A stretch of DNA of 34,676 nt from an uncultured Clostridia bacterium (GTDB lineage Bacteria > Bacillota > Clostridia > Christensenellales > UBA1242): NCBI GenBank assembly GCA_944349515.1, contig CALVNE010000010.1:1-34676 (forward strand), written 5' to 3'. A program made the position numbers and the translations under genes. Position 1 is the first letter of the stretch; every line of letters starts with the position of its first letter. The notes under the pieces are model-generated. The model did not search any database and was not told where the DNA came from. It saw nothing but the letters and a program-made list of their open reading frames with translations. Shown here piece by piece: positions 34,629-34,676 of this stretch.

Positions 34629-34676
34629 GTTTGACTACTTTTTATAAGGGCGGCAATTTAAAAGGTTAGATAAAGA

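Overview
The window looks like chromosomal DNA of a low-GC, Gram-positive, spore-forming anaerobe, most likely an uncultured member of the Clostridia (Bacillota). The evidence is the gene content and order: dnaG-sigA, holB-ricT-trmN6, comEC-holA, spmA-spmB and tatD-rsmA are Firmicute arrangements. Shine-Dalgarno sites are strong (AGGAGG type), and promoters are plainly sigma-A (TTGNNN, 17 bp, TATAAT, often with an extended TGN -10). The standard code applies, with TGA used as stop. No phage, transposase or CRISPR array is visible, so this is mainly a housekeeping region with orphan genes and structured intergenic DNA between them.

Layout. 1-3.4 kb: a four-helix-bundle protein, tRNA-Pro(CGG), an unknown protein, then groES-groEL with its own terminator. 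3.4-5.1 kb: a free-standing 534-residue orphan gene with its own promoter and terminator. 5.2-8.8 kb: the macromolecular synthesis operon dnaG-sigA plus a coiled-coil zinc-ribbon protein. 8.8-12.6 kb: a remnant of a metallo-beta-lactamase-fold gene, then a minus-strand block (receiver-less Spo0A DNA-binding protein, SIMPL-domain secreted protein, FkbM methyltransferase, lytic transglycosylase, DUF3343 protein). 12.7-15.2 kb: a class V cysteine desulfurase, a duplicated AT-rich repeat, tRNA-Leu(TAG), a second receiver-less Spo0A-like protein and tRNA-Ser(CGA). 15.6-18.6 kb: holB-ricT-trmN6, then rplS with a 5' leader. 18.7-22.1 kb: two membrane proteins and lysS. 22.4-26.3 kb: a membrane-protein remnant, a small orphan protein and comEC-holA. 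26.3-26.7 kb: a convergent intergenic region packed with inverted repeats. 26.7-30.7 kb: an HD-domain protein and a 1017-residue single-span orphan protein. 30.9-34.1 kb: spmA-spmB, tatD and rsmA. 34.06-34.63 kb: an unusual non-coding composite of two oppositely oriented hairpin arrays flanking a perfect four-way-junction fold.

The genes cover protein folding (GroESL), replication (DnaG, both clamp-loader subunits delta and delta'), transcription (SigA), translation and RNA modification (L19, LysRS, TrmN6, RsmA, three tRNAs), sulfur transfer (cysteine desulfurase with DUF3343) and sporulation (SpmA, SpmB, two Spo0A effector-domain proteins).

Most worth follow-up: (1) the CAGTGAAGG-spaced hairpin arrays, in which stem sequences vary but pairing is kept; (2) the cloverleaf-like element between them; (3) two separate Spo0A effector domains without receiver domains; (4) several genes (tatD, comEC, holB and a decayed MBL gene) whose predicted transcription start falls at or within about 3 nt of the ATG with no Shine-Dalgarno site, suggesting leaderless mRNAs; (5) two large orphan proteins driven by near-consensus promoters. 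All functional statements are read from sequence alone; no searches were run.
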